Positions 18,283 to 26,662 of a stretch of 33,725 bases of DNA are shown piece after piece. The stretch's first letter is position 1. Each line of letters opens with the position of its first letter. The translations under genes were made by a program, and so were the position numbers. Source of the DNA: an uncultured Pseudanabaenaceae cyanobacterium (GTDB lineage: Bacteria > Cyanobacteriota > Cyanobacteriia > PCC-9006 > JAAUQQ01); the NCBI GenBank assembly GCA_938017515.1, contig CALIJJ010000207.1:1-33725 (forward strand), read 5' to 3'. The notes beneath the pieces are model-generated. The model had not been told where the DNA came from, made no database searches, and saw only the letters and a program-made list of their open reading frames with translations.

Positions 18283-18755
18283 AACTTCACCATCGGTAAT
18301 CTATGTCATTCAGCGTCAAGACTGGAATACGTTGATACCTGTCAAATCAACTCACAATATTCACTTTAAAATTATACTGCCCCTTGCTAACAGAAGGCAT
18401 GGCAACCCATAAATAATTCTTCTACGCCAACTCAAACTATTCAACAATAATTTTTCTGAAATCGATACCATTCTCGCCTTAGATTCCAAGCATCACCGAG
18501 AAGAAAGATAGTCCGACAAAGCGATTTTTAGATCAGCCTTTCCACCCAGTCAGAGGCTCAGCAAAAACTCAGGAAAATATAAAGGCCAATTTATATTTTT
18601 TAGGGTCTCCCCTCAGACCGAAGCCCCATAGTGAATCGCATTCCCCAGATTCGTCAACTCGATAGTTTACGGGGGCCAGTGTTGAATCAACAATTTTGGC
18701 TCTACTGTTCTATCTCTCCTGAGTCTGACCGCTGGATATCAGAGGCAACATCGAC
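18283..18755. promoter_or_regulatory. Divergent intergenic region between CHASE2 sensor and AraC regulator
   Basis: A 473-bp AT-rich gap with no convincing coding frame. It should carry promoters for the CHASE2 gene (minus) and the AraC gene (plus). A 13-bp palindrome with 6-bp arms, tgttga-a-tcaaca, at 18680-18692 lies about 65 bases before the AraC start and is a candidate operator. No clear -35/-10 pair could be fixed by eye. Confidence 0.35.
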
Positions 18756-19697
18756 ATGAGGATGCAGAAAAAAAATCAGCAATTCTTTCAGCAAGTCAGG
18801 CACCTTTTACAGGCTTCTCCCCGTCAAGCATTGAATTCGACTCATCACGAGATCATTCAGGAATTAAGTCCTTTTGCCAAGCGATTTATTCAGTCCCAAA
18901 GAACATTGCGATCGCTTGAACTTCATGGCCCCGCTCTGGCAATGGTCCTAGGGGATAAAAAAAGCGTAAGCTTTGAAGAGAAGGCAAGTCTTTCGGCATC
19001 GGGTAATTTCTTCTTTATCCCTCAACATCTCGGCATTGATGTCATTCCCCTTTCCCTCTCAACTAGCCTCCACGAGGTCCTTATTCTCGAATTTCCCGCG
19101 ACGGTCTTAGAGCGCTTTCGTCAAGCCTATCCGGAGCAAGTTCGCGACAAGACGCCGCCCCCCCCTGCCCAAACAGGTTCAGATATCGAGCTTGAAGTCT
19201 TGCTCTTTCCTGACCTTGCTGAGAGCGTGATCCATTTGATTCGCAGTCTTACCAACGAGAACAAGACCCCTGCTTCTCAATCCCAGCACTGTAGCCTCCA
19301 TCAACATCACCTGATGGAAGTGCTGCTTTTATTACTGCAAAGCAATGTTCGATCGCGAGTGCGACAGACAATCTATCCTGACTTCGCCACCCAAATCCGC
19401 TATCTGATTCGCACCAATCTTGCATCAGAGTGGTCCCTAGAACGTCTTGCCCAAGCCATGGACATCAGTGTCTCGACGCTTAAACGACGATTGCGATCGG
19501 CAGATGTGGGCTACCGGCAACTCTTGGATGAGGAGCGCATGGGTCGGGCGAAAGAATTGCTACAGCAAGGCAACCAAAACATTGCCCACATTGCCCTAGC
19601 CTGCGGCTACAAATCCCAATCTCGCTTTGCGGCTCGATTTCGCAAGTACTACGGCTTGAGCCCATCCCAAGTACGGACTCAAGACTCTCAGGTGTAA
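18756..19697 (+). CDS. AraC family transcriptional regulator (next to CHASE2 gene)
   Basis: A 313-residue regulator. The C-terminal AraC domain (about 213-310) has a first HTH in WSLERLAQAMDISVSTLKRR and the second in NIAHIALACGYKSQSRFAARF, ending YYGLSPSQVR. The N-terminal half, with hydrophobic strands such as GPALAMVLGDKKSVSFEE and LHEVLILEFPATVLERF, resembles the ligand-binding part of AraC_N-type regulators. The ATG at 18756 has an AGAGG element 12 bases upstream. It is divergent from the CHASE2 sensor, so the CHASE2 and FHA/CHAT genes are plausible targets; that is inference. It is only distantly similar to the AraC protein at 8325, so the two are not a recent duplication. Confidence 0.88.
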   Translation: MRMQKKNQQFFQQVRHLLQASPRQALNSTHHEIIQELSPFAKRFIQSQRTLRSLELHGPALAMVLGDKKSVSFEEKASLSASGNFFFIPQHLGIDVIPLSLSTSLHEVLILEFPATVLERFRQAYPEQVRDKTPPPPAQTGSDIELEVLLFPDLAESVIHLIRSLTNENKTPASQSQHCSLHQHHLMEVLLLLLQSNVRSRVRQTIYPDFATQIRYLIRTNLASEWSLERLAQAMDISVSTLKRRLRSADVGYRQLLDEERMGRAKELLQQGNQNIAHIALACGYKSQSRFAARFRKYYGLSPSQVRTQDSQV

Positions 19698-19894
19698 ACA
19701 TGCAACCTCATCCGGAAAACTTGAACTATCTAGGCGCAAATTTGAGCTGTTTTAGGGCGATCTATTGACACGTCGTGGAGCATGATAAGGCCATTCGTCC
19801 CATCAGCATCCCGATTCAGATACGACGCCTCCGGGAAGTGCGGCGGGCAAAAGGACAGGAACGAGGTGAGTTCATGGGCATTTTGACCACGGAC

Positions 19895-20434
19895 CTAGGA
19901 GACGTTGGCAACGGAAACAGCGTTGAGAATCTGCTGGACAAGCGACTCGATGTTATTCCCCTGATGTCGAACACTCACGAAGAAAGTGGGGGTTTCCTCA
20001 ACCCCATACTGCTTAGCACTTTCTACATCCAGACGTATGCGTTCTGCATGGGTATGGTAGCCAAGTTCTTGCAAAAACTGCTGGACATCCAGTCCCAGGG
20101 CATCTGCATATTCCACCAGGGAGGCATCATCTAGATTGTCTTGGTTTTCAAAGAGCTGGTCATGCATCTCCCAAAATTTGCCCTGACTGCCAGCCGCTTC
20201 TGCGGTCTCGGCTGTTTTCTGGGACTGGGGATACACATCGGTCTGAGGGAAATGCCGAAAGGCAAAACAGAGTTTCTCCCCCAGGGCATGGCGCAGGTTT
20301 TGGACACTGCGGTGAGCTTCCCCAGACTGGAGGCACTGGTAATTGCCATAGGCAATGAGAAGCAACATCGCCGACCGCGGACCTCGAATATGGTCAATGG
20401 CTCTGAGGCTAGGCATTGCGTCACTGACAACCAT
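19895..20434 (-). CDS. DsbA-family thioredoxin-fold protein lacking the second active-site Cys
   Basis: A 179-residue thioredoxin-fold protein of the DsbA/DsbG-like group. The active-site region reads YGNYQCLQSGEA, where relatives usually have a CxxC: Cys34 is present but the second position is Ser37 (codon TCT at 20324-20326). The helical insert QGKFWEMHDQLFENQDNLDD and the cis-Pro loop ETPTFFVSVRHQG are typical. No signal peptide is visible, so it is probably cytoplasmic. With a single Cys it could act in reduction, glutathionylation or substrate binding rather than as a classical dithiol oxidase. The start at 20434 is preceded by GGAT about 9 bases upstream. The AraC gene converges on it; the histidine kinase gene ends 194 bases upstream on the same strand. 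Confidence 0.85.
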   Translation of the reverse strand: MVVSDAMPSLRAIDHIRGPRSAMLLLIAYGNYQCLQSGEAHRSVQNLRHALGEKLCFAFRHFPQTDVYPQSQKTAETAEAAGSQGKFWEMHDQLFENQDNLDDASLVEYADALGLDVQQFLQELGYHTHAERIRLDVESAKQYGVEETPTFFVSVRHQGNNIESLVQQILNAVSVANVS

Positions 20435-20628
20435 AGGAATGGATCCTTAGAAATTAACGTTCTAGTCTCTATCCTGGAAGATCTGCCCACAAATTGCGAC
20501 TAGCGCCTTTTTGGGGTCTTTGCCCTCCGAAGTATGGGTCAATGTCCCTATCGATGGGATAGGTCAAAAACCGCTGATCCGCTGCGTTTTCGGTCCATTG
20601 AGGTTCTGGGTTCATCACGAACATCCCC

Positions 20629-22623
20629 TCAACTCACCTGAGGTAAGGTCACCGTCACCCGAGTCCCTTCAACCGCATTAGAGGCGATCGCCAGATGGCC
20701 ACCATGGGCTTCCACAATCCGCTTGGTGATGGCGAGGCCCAGACCATTACCACTCTCCTTCGTCGAGACGAAGGGTTGCGTTAGTTTGGGTAGCACATCC
20801 GCAGGGATCGGCTCACCGCCGTTCCGCACCTCTATTTGAATTCCTTGAACCTGACTCCCTGAAACCTGAGTCCCTAGGGCTGGCAAATCAGAATTTGACA
20901 GGTCATGTCTTTGCAGCTTCTGTTTTTGGAAATTCTGATCATTGGCAGGATTTATAGAAGCGATAGACCGAATCGTCCAGGTAACGCTCTCGCCGATGTC
21001 GATGGCCTCACAGGCATTGGTCACCAAATTAATGAAGACCTGCTTGAGTTTGTCGCGATCGCCCTCTACGACGACGTTTTCTGGGCAAATCATCAGACGA
21101 ACCTGGCGATCGCAGACCGTCGGCAGCTGCTGTAAGGATTGGAATAGCTCCTTACACAGGCCATTTAACTCAATTCGTTCTCCCTTCAGTCGATTTTCCC
21201 TCGAATAGGCCAAGATCTCATTCAAGAGCCGCTTCAACCGGTCTGCCTCTTCCAAGGCAAGTTCTAAGCGCAACTGCCCACTGCGAGGTAACTTTAGGCG
21301 CTGAAAGCCGCTCAAAGCCATGTAAATCGTTGCCAGGGGATTCCGCACTTCATGGACAATCATGGCAGCAAGCTGGCCAATTTCGGCCAAGCGGGCTTGG
21401 GCAGCCTGGGCCTTTTTGCGATCGCGAATATCTCGAACCAAACACAGCAACTGCTGTTGTCCCCCCTTATTAATGAGGCTACTCCGAACCTCCACAGGAT
21501 AGAGAGGGCCACGACTAGGGCGATAGTTGGTTTCAATCGTAAGGGAGTTGTCAACCTGGAGTTTTTGCCAATAGTCCTGATACATTTCGGGCGTCAGGTC
21601 GGGATCAATCTCAAAAATACTCAAATCGCTGATGTCTTCAGCACTGTAGTGGAGATGGTGTAGGGCAAACTGATTCATGTCCAAAACACGGCCATCTTGG
21701 GCCAACACGAAGATAGATTCAGCAGCCTGCTCTACTAGGACACGAAAACGGCTCTCACTCTCACGCAGACGGACTTCAGCTCGGCGGCGTTGGGCGATCG
21801 CCCCCGTGATATGCGTATACATCTGCTCAAAGGCTTGAATCACTTCCCCGAGCTCATCGTCACGTCGATGGACTAGGGACGAAAACAGAGGGGTTTGTTC
21901 ACGGAGCGCTGCAGAAGCAGCTTGCCGGAGATCATTGCGCAGAGCCAGCACCGGCGCAATCAGCAACGGACGGAGTGTGATCATCGTGGCTAGGGTTACA
22001 ACCGCCGAAATGATCAAAACCAAGACAGCGATTCGACCAATGAAGGCAATGACCGCTTGACGAGTCCCCGTGGTGTCGTGGCAAATAATGATCAAATAGT
22101 CGTCTGTGGCAGAGATGACCCAGGCGCTGTCATACCGACGCTGACGGCGATACAGTTGAGTTCCCTGAGCGTGAGAATCCAGCTCCTCGTAAGTCAGACG
22201 GGGAAGTGAACCAAAGGAGCCAACGGCTTGACCCGCCTTGGTTCCGGTCCGGTAGTAAAGGGTTCCACCAGCAATGAAGGGTAACGTTTGGAGTGGGCTC
22301 AATCGAGCTAGAAATTGTTCCGGGCCCAGTGGCTCAGCCCCTGGCTCATCGGCAGCGGCGTCGAGGGCCGCCAAAACCCCCATGACACTGGCCGTAGATT
22401 GGTCAGACAACTGAGTGAGGAGTTCCCGTTCGTGACGAAAAACCGAGGGAACCAGAATGACCGCCTCGATCGCCACAATACTGGTGAACACCGCCAGGGC
22501 AATCCGCTGGGAGAGACGCGATCGCACACCACTGAACGAGCGGCGATCAATCCAAGGCGTTTGATGGGCATGGTGTCGAAAACGAACCAAAGGATGCAAG
22601 GGAGTCAGTGGGCGAAGGCTCAT
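20629..22623 (-). CDS. HAMP-PAS sensor histidine kinase (orphan)
   Basis: A 664-residue transmembrane histidine kinase from the ATG at 22623 (a TTG lies three codons upstream). Membrane helices are at about 40-60 and 191-216, enclosing an extracytoplasmic sensor of about 130 residues. A HAMP domain (about 217-273), a PAS domain (about 288-400, with FRVLVEQAAESIFVLAQDGR) and the kinase core follow. His424 in MIVHEVRNPLATI is the phosphoacceptor; the N-box is FINLVTNACEAI, G1 is VRNGGEPIP, the F-box is PFVST and G2 is GNGLGLAITKRI. All catalytic motifs look intact. A Gln/Ser-rich stretch of about 40 residues is inserted between the N and G1 boxes. No response regulator is adjacent, so its partner must be elsewhere. 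The signal is unknown. Confidence 0.92.
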   Translation of the reverse strand: MSLRPLTPLHPLVRFRHHAHQTPWIDRRSFSGVRSRLSQRIALAVFTSIVAIEAVILVPSVFRHERELLTQLSDQSTASVMGVLAALDAAADEPGAEPLGPEQFLARLSPLQTLPFIAGGTLYYRTGTKAGQAVGSFGSLPRLTYEELDSHAQGTQLYRRQRRYDSAWVISATDDYLIIICHDTTGTRQAVIAFIGRIAVLVLIISAVVTLATMITLRPLLIAPVLALRNDLRQAASAALREQTPLFSSLVHRRDDELGEVIQAFEQMYTHITGAIAQRRRAEVRLRESESRFRVLVEQAAESIFVLAQDGRVLDMNQFALHHLHYSAEDISDLSIFEIDPDLTPEMYQDYWQKLQVDNSLTIETNYRPSRGPLYPVEVRSSLINKGGQQQLLCLVRDIRDRKKAQAAQARLAEIGQLAAMIVHEVRNPLATIYMALSGFQRLKLPRSGQLRLELALEEADRLKRLLNEILAYSRENRLKGERIELNGLCKELFQSLQQLPTVCDRQVRLMICPENVVVEGDRDKLKQVFINLVTNACEAIDIGESVTWTIRSIASINPANDQNFQKQKLQRHDLSNSDLPALGTQVSGSQVQGIQIEVRNGGEPIPADVLPKLTQPFVSTKESGNGLGLAITKRIVEAHGGHLAIASNAVEGTRVTVTLPQVS

Positions 22624-23509
22624 TAGCAGCAACCAAGTTTGACAATGATTCGGAAAACCCAGGTCGCTTCCTCAAAATAAACTTGAGTCAGCCAACGATT
22701 GCCCATTGGAAAACAAGCAACTGTGACCATGCCTAAAGGCACCACATAGAGCGATCTGAATAGTTAGATCTTTTTATAAACAGTTTTCTTTGTATTGCAA
22801 ATTTCGATCACTTACATCAAAAACAAACATCGAATCCAAGAAAACAATCTTCAATCGAATTCATATTTTTAAACACAAAAGAACAAAATGAAATGTTTGC
22901 GACAGGTGAATGATCGCAGTTAGGCAATGAGCCAGATGGAGTTCTCCTTTTTGGTTCGAATCAGTTCTCTGCCTATTTTCAACCGAAAATCCTAGATCCT
23001 TGGAGAGCGCTATCGTCAAGCCAATCGGCATTAACGACCACCAAGCAAGGATTTCAGCGCTCATCCCTATCTCATCGAAGGTCAATCGATCGCTCAATAT
23101 CTGGTTAAATTCATCCAGGGTGCAGCTCCGGCAAGGGAGAAGCCCAGGTAAGGAGGAAGCCCAGGCAATCCGCATTTTTCACAGTGATTTTCTGGATCAA
23201 AGGTTGACAGCTCCAGTACCTTGCGACCTTCTCCATGGGGGTAAATTTGCAAGATAAGAGGATTCACAATCCTGCTTCTTGATGTGCTAGATCAGGCCAT
23301 TGAGCTGACTGAAAAGTAAAGCAAATCTAGACATTTTATTTTATAAAAATAAAGATCAAAGACTTGCGATCATTTTTTCCTATTGATCGCAAGAATTTCG
23401 GGGACAACTAGAGCCAAAATTTCTATGCTTCTACCAAGCTTATAAAGTTCACCCATGAACCTATAGGCATTCCTGATGCTGTCTAGCTGATTCGAGGACT
23501 TTGAATCCA
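22624..23509. other. Long AT-rich intergenic region without a supported gene
   Basis: Nearly 890 bases separate the histidine kinase start (minus) from the DUF2808-like gene (plus). Short frames exist on both strands (for example 22861-23175 minus), but none shows recognisable motifs, a ribosome-binding site or protein-like composition. Promoters for both flanking genes must lie here. The only clear structure is the inverted repeat at 23363-23393, listed separately. Confidence 0.5.
23363..23393. promoter_or_regulatory. Perfect 10-bp inverted repeat upstream of DUF2808-like gene
   Basis: The arms cttgcgatca and tgatcgcaag are perfect complements around an 11-base T-rich spacer. The site lies about 115 bases before the next start codon. 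It is not followed by a T-run, so an operator or RNA hairpin in the leader is likelier than a terminator. It overlaps part of a HIP1-like GCGATC core. Confidence 0.5.
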
Positions 23510-24016
23510 ATGCGACGTTTTCTTTCTCAAGGTTTAGCTTGTGCCTTTCTTGCTCTTACCGGGCTTCCTACATTGGCTCAGGCGCCAGTTGCCGTCTCTC
23601 CTGAGACAACCCATTCCTCCAACATGAGCTTTAGCTTCAGCGCACCTTTCATCAGCAGCTCTGGGCTACGAGGCGATCATCACATCATCCGTGTCATGGT
23701 TGTTGGCATGTCTCTAAAGGACTTAGAAGTCAGTGTTCCTCAGCAGATGGCAAGCTTCGATCGGGTTCGTGTCCGGGATGAGTCAGGTCGGACAATTCCA
23801 GCCAAAATTGATGCAAGCCAATCTCAAATCAAGGTTCAGTTCGACCAACCCGTTCAACCTGGCCGCACGGTCGCCCTCGATATTTCTGGGGTTAACACTA
23901 ATTCCGAGCGCGGTTCCATCTTGCTCTACGGTGTCATGGGTCGCCGTGGAGAAATCCGAGATTCCATTCCGATCGGAACGGCTCGAATCCAGGTGCCAGA
24001 TTTCCTAGATCGCTAA
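23510..24016 (+). CDS. DUF2808-like secreted protein
   Basis: A 168-residue exported protein. The ATG at 23510 has a GAGGA element at 23494-23498; a TTG at 23501 would be too close to it. A signal peptide (about 1-24, MRRFLSQGLACAFLALTG, cleavage after AQA) is followed by a single beta-rich domain. The ending KVQFDQPVQPGRTVALDISG, then GSILLYGVMGRRGEI and an IPIGTARI strand, resembles the end of cyanobacterial DUF2808 proteins, whose function is unknown. The match is by pattern, so family assignment is moderate while the secreted nature is fairly sure. It is isolated between two gaps and probably transcribed alone. Confidence 0.65.
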   Translation: MRRFLSQGLACAFLALTGLPTLAQAPVAVSPETTHSSNMSFSFSAPFISSSGLRGDHHIIRVMVVGMSLKDLEVSVPQQMASFDRVRVRDESGRTIPAKIDASQSQIKVQFDQPVQPGRTVALDISGVNTNSERGSILLYGVMGRRGEIRDSIPIGTARIQVPDFLDR

Positions 24017-24375
24017 CCTGTCCCCTGAAGCCCTCTGAGCTGAACGATTCTTCCCATTGCAGACCCAAGGAACGTTGAGCCCAGAGGCCCCCAACAAACA
24101 CACCACCCGGGAGTAGGGTGGGAGCTTCTTGGCCGGTGTACTCCCATCAGCTCCCAAGACAAGCTAAAGATCACTGAACGTTGCATAAAGTTACAGGCAG
24201 CGATCGAACAGCCCTGGGACAAGACAAAGATGACATTAATAGGGCGTAATCGGTAAGTATAAATCCCTATCTGGATTGGAAATATTTAGGAATAATGTAG
24301 ATTATTTGATCCCCGCAATGATGTGAAGTCAAACTAGAGATATATCCTCAAAACTTCGCATCAAGGTAGCTCTCC
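24017..24375. other. Intergenic region upstream of pentapeptide-repeat gene
   Basis: A 359-bp gap. A weak stem (ccaccc/gggtgg with a 7-base loop) near 24103-24121 could help end transcription of the DUF2808-like gene, but has no clear T-run. The last 150 bases are AT-rich and probably hold the promoter for the next gene. No coding frame is supported. Confidence 0.4.
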
Positions 24376-24966
24376 ATGGTCTTTGCAAAACGATCCCTAT
24401 CTGTTCCATCTACAAATCAGAGCCCAACTCAACCTGTTTCTGTCCAAACACCTCCGTCAGGACAGTCTGTGGCCAATCAGGTTTCAGCGACCAGCATTAG
24501 ACGCATGGCGGAGAGAAAGAATGCCTCTAGCGACATGGAGACCCAGCTTGCGAACCTGGATCTGCGAGGACGCAGCTTTAAGGGAGCCGCTCTTCAAGGT
24601 GCTGATTTGAGTGGGGCTGACCTCAGTGGTGTTGACCTGAGTGATGCAAATCTACGGGGAGCAGATTTGACCCGAGCCAATCTTTCCAATGCGAAGTTGT
24701 CCGGCGCTTGCCTCAATGGTGCAAGCCTCTGCCAAAGTCGCCTTGATGGGGCGGATCTAAGCAATGCTGAACTCATTGACGTTTGCATGTATCGCGCAAG
24801 CTTCGTTGATGCCCAGCTCACCAACGCTTTCCTAACACAATCCTATGCATTAGAAGCAAGTTTTGAGGGCTGTGATTTGGAAGGTGCAGATTTACGTTGG
24901 ATGAAGTTAGAGCGGGCCAATTTTAGCCGCGCTAACTTGGACAACACAGTCCTGGCGTCCGCTTAG
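24376..24966 (+). CDS. Pentapeptide-repeat protein
   Basis: A 196-residue protein. After a low-complexity Ser/Pro/Gln-rich N-terminus (about 1-50), residues about 60-195 consist of A(D/N)LxG-type pentapeptide repeats: LRGRSFKGAALQGADLSGAD, then DLSDANLRGADLTRANL, ending ANFSRANLDNTVLASA. These form a right-handed quadrilateral beta-helix. A short interruption (VCMYRASFVDAQLTNAFL) lies mid-way. Such proteins are abundant in cyanobacteria; a few act as DNA mimics against gyrase but most have no known role. No signal peptide is present. The ATG at 24376 is preceded by AAGGTAG at about 10 bases. A strong terminator lies just downstream, so it is likely the last or only gene of its transcript. Confidence 0.9.
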   Translation: MVFAKRSLSVPSTNQSPTQPVSVQTPPSGQSVANQVSATSIRRMAERKNASSDMETQLANLDLRGRSFKGAALQGADLSGADLSGVDLSDANLRGADLTRANLSNAKLSGACLNGASLCQSRLDGADLSNAELIDVCMYRASFVDAQLTNAFLTQSYALEASFEGCDLEGADLRWMKLERANFSRANLDNTVLASA

Positions 24967-25021
24967 ACTCACATTCGCAACGTCTAAAGCTATCTATCTG
25001 TTGTTTTGAGTATCGAATGTT

Positions 25022-25068
25022 TGAGCCCCCGATTCTACGCCTCTAGAATCGGGGGCTCATTCTGTTTA
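25022..25068 (+). terminator. Rho-independent-like terminator after the pentapeptide gene
   Basis: A perfect 16-bp stem (tgagcccccgattcta and its complement) with a 6-base loop cgcctc spans 25022-25059, followed by ttctgttta. It lies 56 bases after the stop codon. The stem is GC-rich at its base; the T-tract is short but adequate. Confidence 0.85.
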
Positions 25069-25241
25069 ATCAATCCTTATCCAAAGAAAAAGAGTCAGAA
25101 CAAACTTGCATAAAAGAGAAAAAAAGCTCATTTTGAGAATTCATCAACTCCTTAGAGAAATGAGCTTTATCAGCATTTGTGCGGATCGGTAAACACGCTA
25201 CAATCACACCAATGGCGTAGGAACGAATATTCCTCAGCGGT

Positions 25242-25658
25242 GTGAACGTGCCGCGATCGCCTGTGAACTCAGGATTTGCTTCTGTGGCTCTTTGGATTCA
25301 ATGGGGTGTTGAAAGTATGGCTGCATTAATTTGTGTGGTCCTCAGCTTGACAGTTGTAGAGACCATTTTGTTGCAGGGGTCCAACCGCCTCTACACGCCT
25401 GCTAGCTGGTTCATGATTAGTGCAGCGGCACTGGCCATGACCAGTATTGCCATTGCCAGTGGCTGGATCGCAGCAACACAATTTGCTGTGACTTACATTT
25501 TGGTGTCCTTCGCGATTTTGCTCTTGACCGAATCAATTTACAGCCTCGAAACCCTATTTATTCCGGTATTGGGCTCCTGCATCTTGCTCGTTGAGCTCAT
25601 CTTTTTAATTGTTCCAGCTCAGTTTCTGTTTTCCGCATTTTCCTCAGGGATCTATTAA
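25242..25658 (+). CDS. Small hypothetical membrane protein, four predicted helices
   Basis: A 138-residue protein that I do not recognise. It has a short hydrophilic N-terminus and then four hydrophobic segments at about 24-44, 56-76, 80-95 and 107-130, so it is an inner-membrane protein. Charged residues within the segments are few (one Glu in VVETILL, one in LLTESIY, one in LLVELIF). The GTG start at 25242 has no strong ribosome-binding site; a GTG two codons later is an alternative. It stands alone, with a terminator on each side (25022 and 25696). No function can be given. Confidence 0.65.
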   Translation: MNVPRSPVNSGFASVALWIQWGVESMAALICVVLSLTVVETILLQGSNRLYTPASWFMISAAALAMTSIAIASGWIAATQFAVTYILVSFAILLLTESIYSLETLFIPVLGSCILLVELIFLIVPAQFLFSAFSSGIY

Positions 25659-25695
25659 TTTTAATACTTACTACTCGCCATTAATACTGAGTCCA

Positions 25696-25742
25696 CAAAG
25701 CAAAGGGTCTCGCAGCAGTACGCTGCGAGACCCTTTGCTTTG
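25696..25742. terminator. Bidirectional terminator between convergent genes
   Basis: A perfect inverted repeat with 21-bp arms (left arm starting caaagcaaagggtctc) and a 5-base loop agtac. It lies between the small membrane protein gene (plus) and the M56 peptidase gene (minus), and so can terminate transcription from both sides. AT-rich flanks rather than a long T-run follow on each strand. Confidence 0.8.
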
Positions 25743-25783
25743 CGCTTGCCTTCTACGTTGAGCAACGTGAGTCAGATATGACG

Positions 25784-26662
25784 CTAGCCTACGGAATGAT
25801 ACAAGCTGCTCAGCAACGGTAAACAGCTCAGAAGCACACCAGCCATGAGCCATAGCCTTTGAGTCAAAGGAAAAGCACGGATGGAAGTATCCGTTGGCTC
25901 TACGACAAGGGCCTGGATTCTTGCTTCTAACCGTGTGACATCCTCCTGCCCAGAAAAGTAAGCCCCTTCCCAGCGGTGCGGTGCGGCGGCGGCCTGGGTC
26001 ACCTTGAACAGAGTTTCAGCAACGAGTAGACCATCGGTCAATCCGGCAGCCCAAGCATCAGCGCGCAATTCACGCAGAAGCAGGAGTTCTTGCCAGAGCG
26101 CTTCAGTGCCAGGAAGCCAGAGGGTGAGACGCCGAATCCAGCCCAGCCAAAAGAACCAGAATGTGTCGCGATATTCCAAATGGGCCTGCTCATGGAGCAG
26201 GATGGCTTCCATCTCATCCGCCGTTAGCTGGTCCACCAGAGCTGTGCTAACCAACAATTCTGAATTCCAAAAACCAATACGAGCCGCCATGGGAACGGGG
26301 GATGGGAATTGACGGTGCTCAAATCCCTGGATCGATTGACGGGGCAATTGGGAGACTTGGTAGAGGCTCCAGGCACTGTTCAGGCCCTGAATCGCCAGAA
26401 TCACGAGGGCGATCGCCCCCAGCATCATCACAACATGGCAACCAAAACGTCCCACGGAGTGCCCCAGCATGTGACCGTGGTGACCCATTTGGAGGATAGC
26501 GATCGCTGTCGTGAGCAACAGCAGCGGCGGCAGCAAAAACTGACTAAGGGTTGTCCACCAGCGTTGCGCCCAGTCTTGGCTGGACGTCTTCCAAACCGCT
26601 GGAAGCAGCCATCTCAGGAGACAAGCGATGCTAACCCCACCGAGGAGTAACCAGCCGTGCAT
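25784..26662 (-). CDS. M56 family membrane zinc metallopeptidase (BlaR1/MecR1-like protease domain)
   Basis: A 292-residue integral membrane protease. Helices near the N-terminus (about 3-20, 40-58, 78-95) precede the zinc site HEQAH (His157, Glu158, His161) and the downstream third-ligand region ELRADAWAAG (Glu198). A further helix is at the C-terminus (about 270-290). M56 peptidases sense a signal across the membrane and cleave a partner repressor, as BlaR1 does with BlaI. Here there is no extracellular penicillin-binding domain, so antibiotic sensing is not implied. Its start codon overlaps the stop of the BlaI-type gene (TAATG), which indicates translational coupling and a working repressor/protease pair. 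The signal is unknown. Confidence 0.9.
   Translation of the reverse strand: MHGWLLLGGVSIACLLRWLLPAVWKTSSQDWAQRWWTTLSQFLLPPLLLLTTAIAILQMGHHGHMLGHSVGRFGCHVVMMLGAIALVILAIQGLNSAWSLYQVSQLPRQSIQGFEHRQFPSPVPMAARIGFWNSELLVSTALVDQLTADEMEAILLHEQAHLEYRDTFWFFWLGWIRRLTLWLPGTEALWQELLLLRELRADAWAAGLTDGLLVAETLFKVTQAAAAPHRWEGAYFSGQEDVTRLEARIQALVVEPTDTSIRAFPLTQRLWLMAGVLLSCLPLLSSLYHSVG

Noticed and set aside
22945..22970. ggttcgaatc, resembling the T-arm of a tRNA
   Set aside because: The flanking bases do not form a T-stem, and no acceptor, anticodon or D-arm can be drawn around it.
22861..23175. 104-residue minus-strand frame in the long gap after the histidine kinase gene
   Set aside because: No recognisable motif, no ribosome-binding site, and composition that does not look like a conserved protein.
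24103..24121. ccaccc/gggtgg stem as a terminator after the DUF2808-like gene
   Set aside because: Only six base pairs, with no T-run following; kept as a note under the intergenic entry only.
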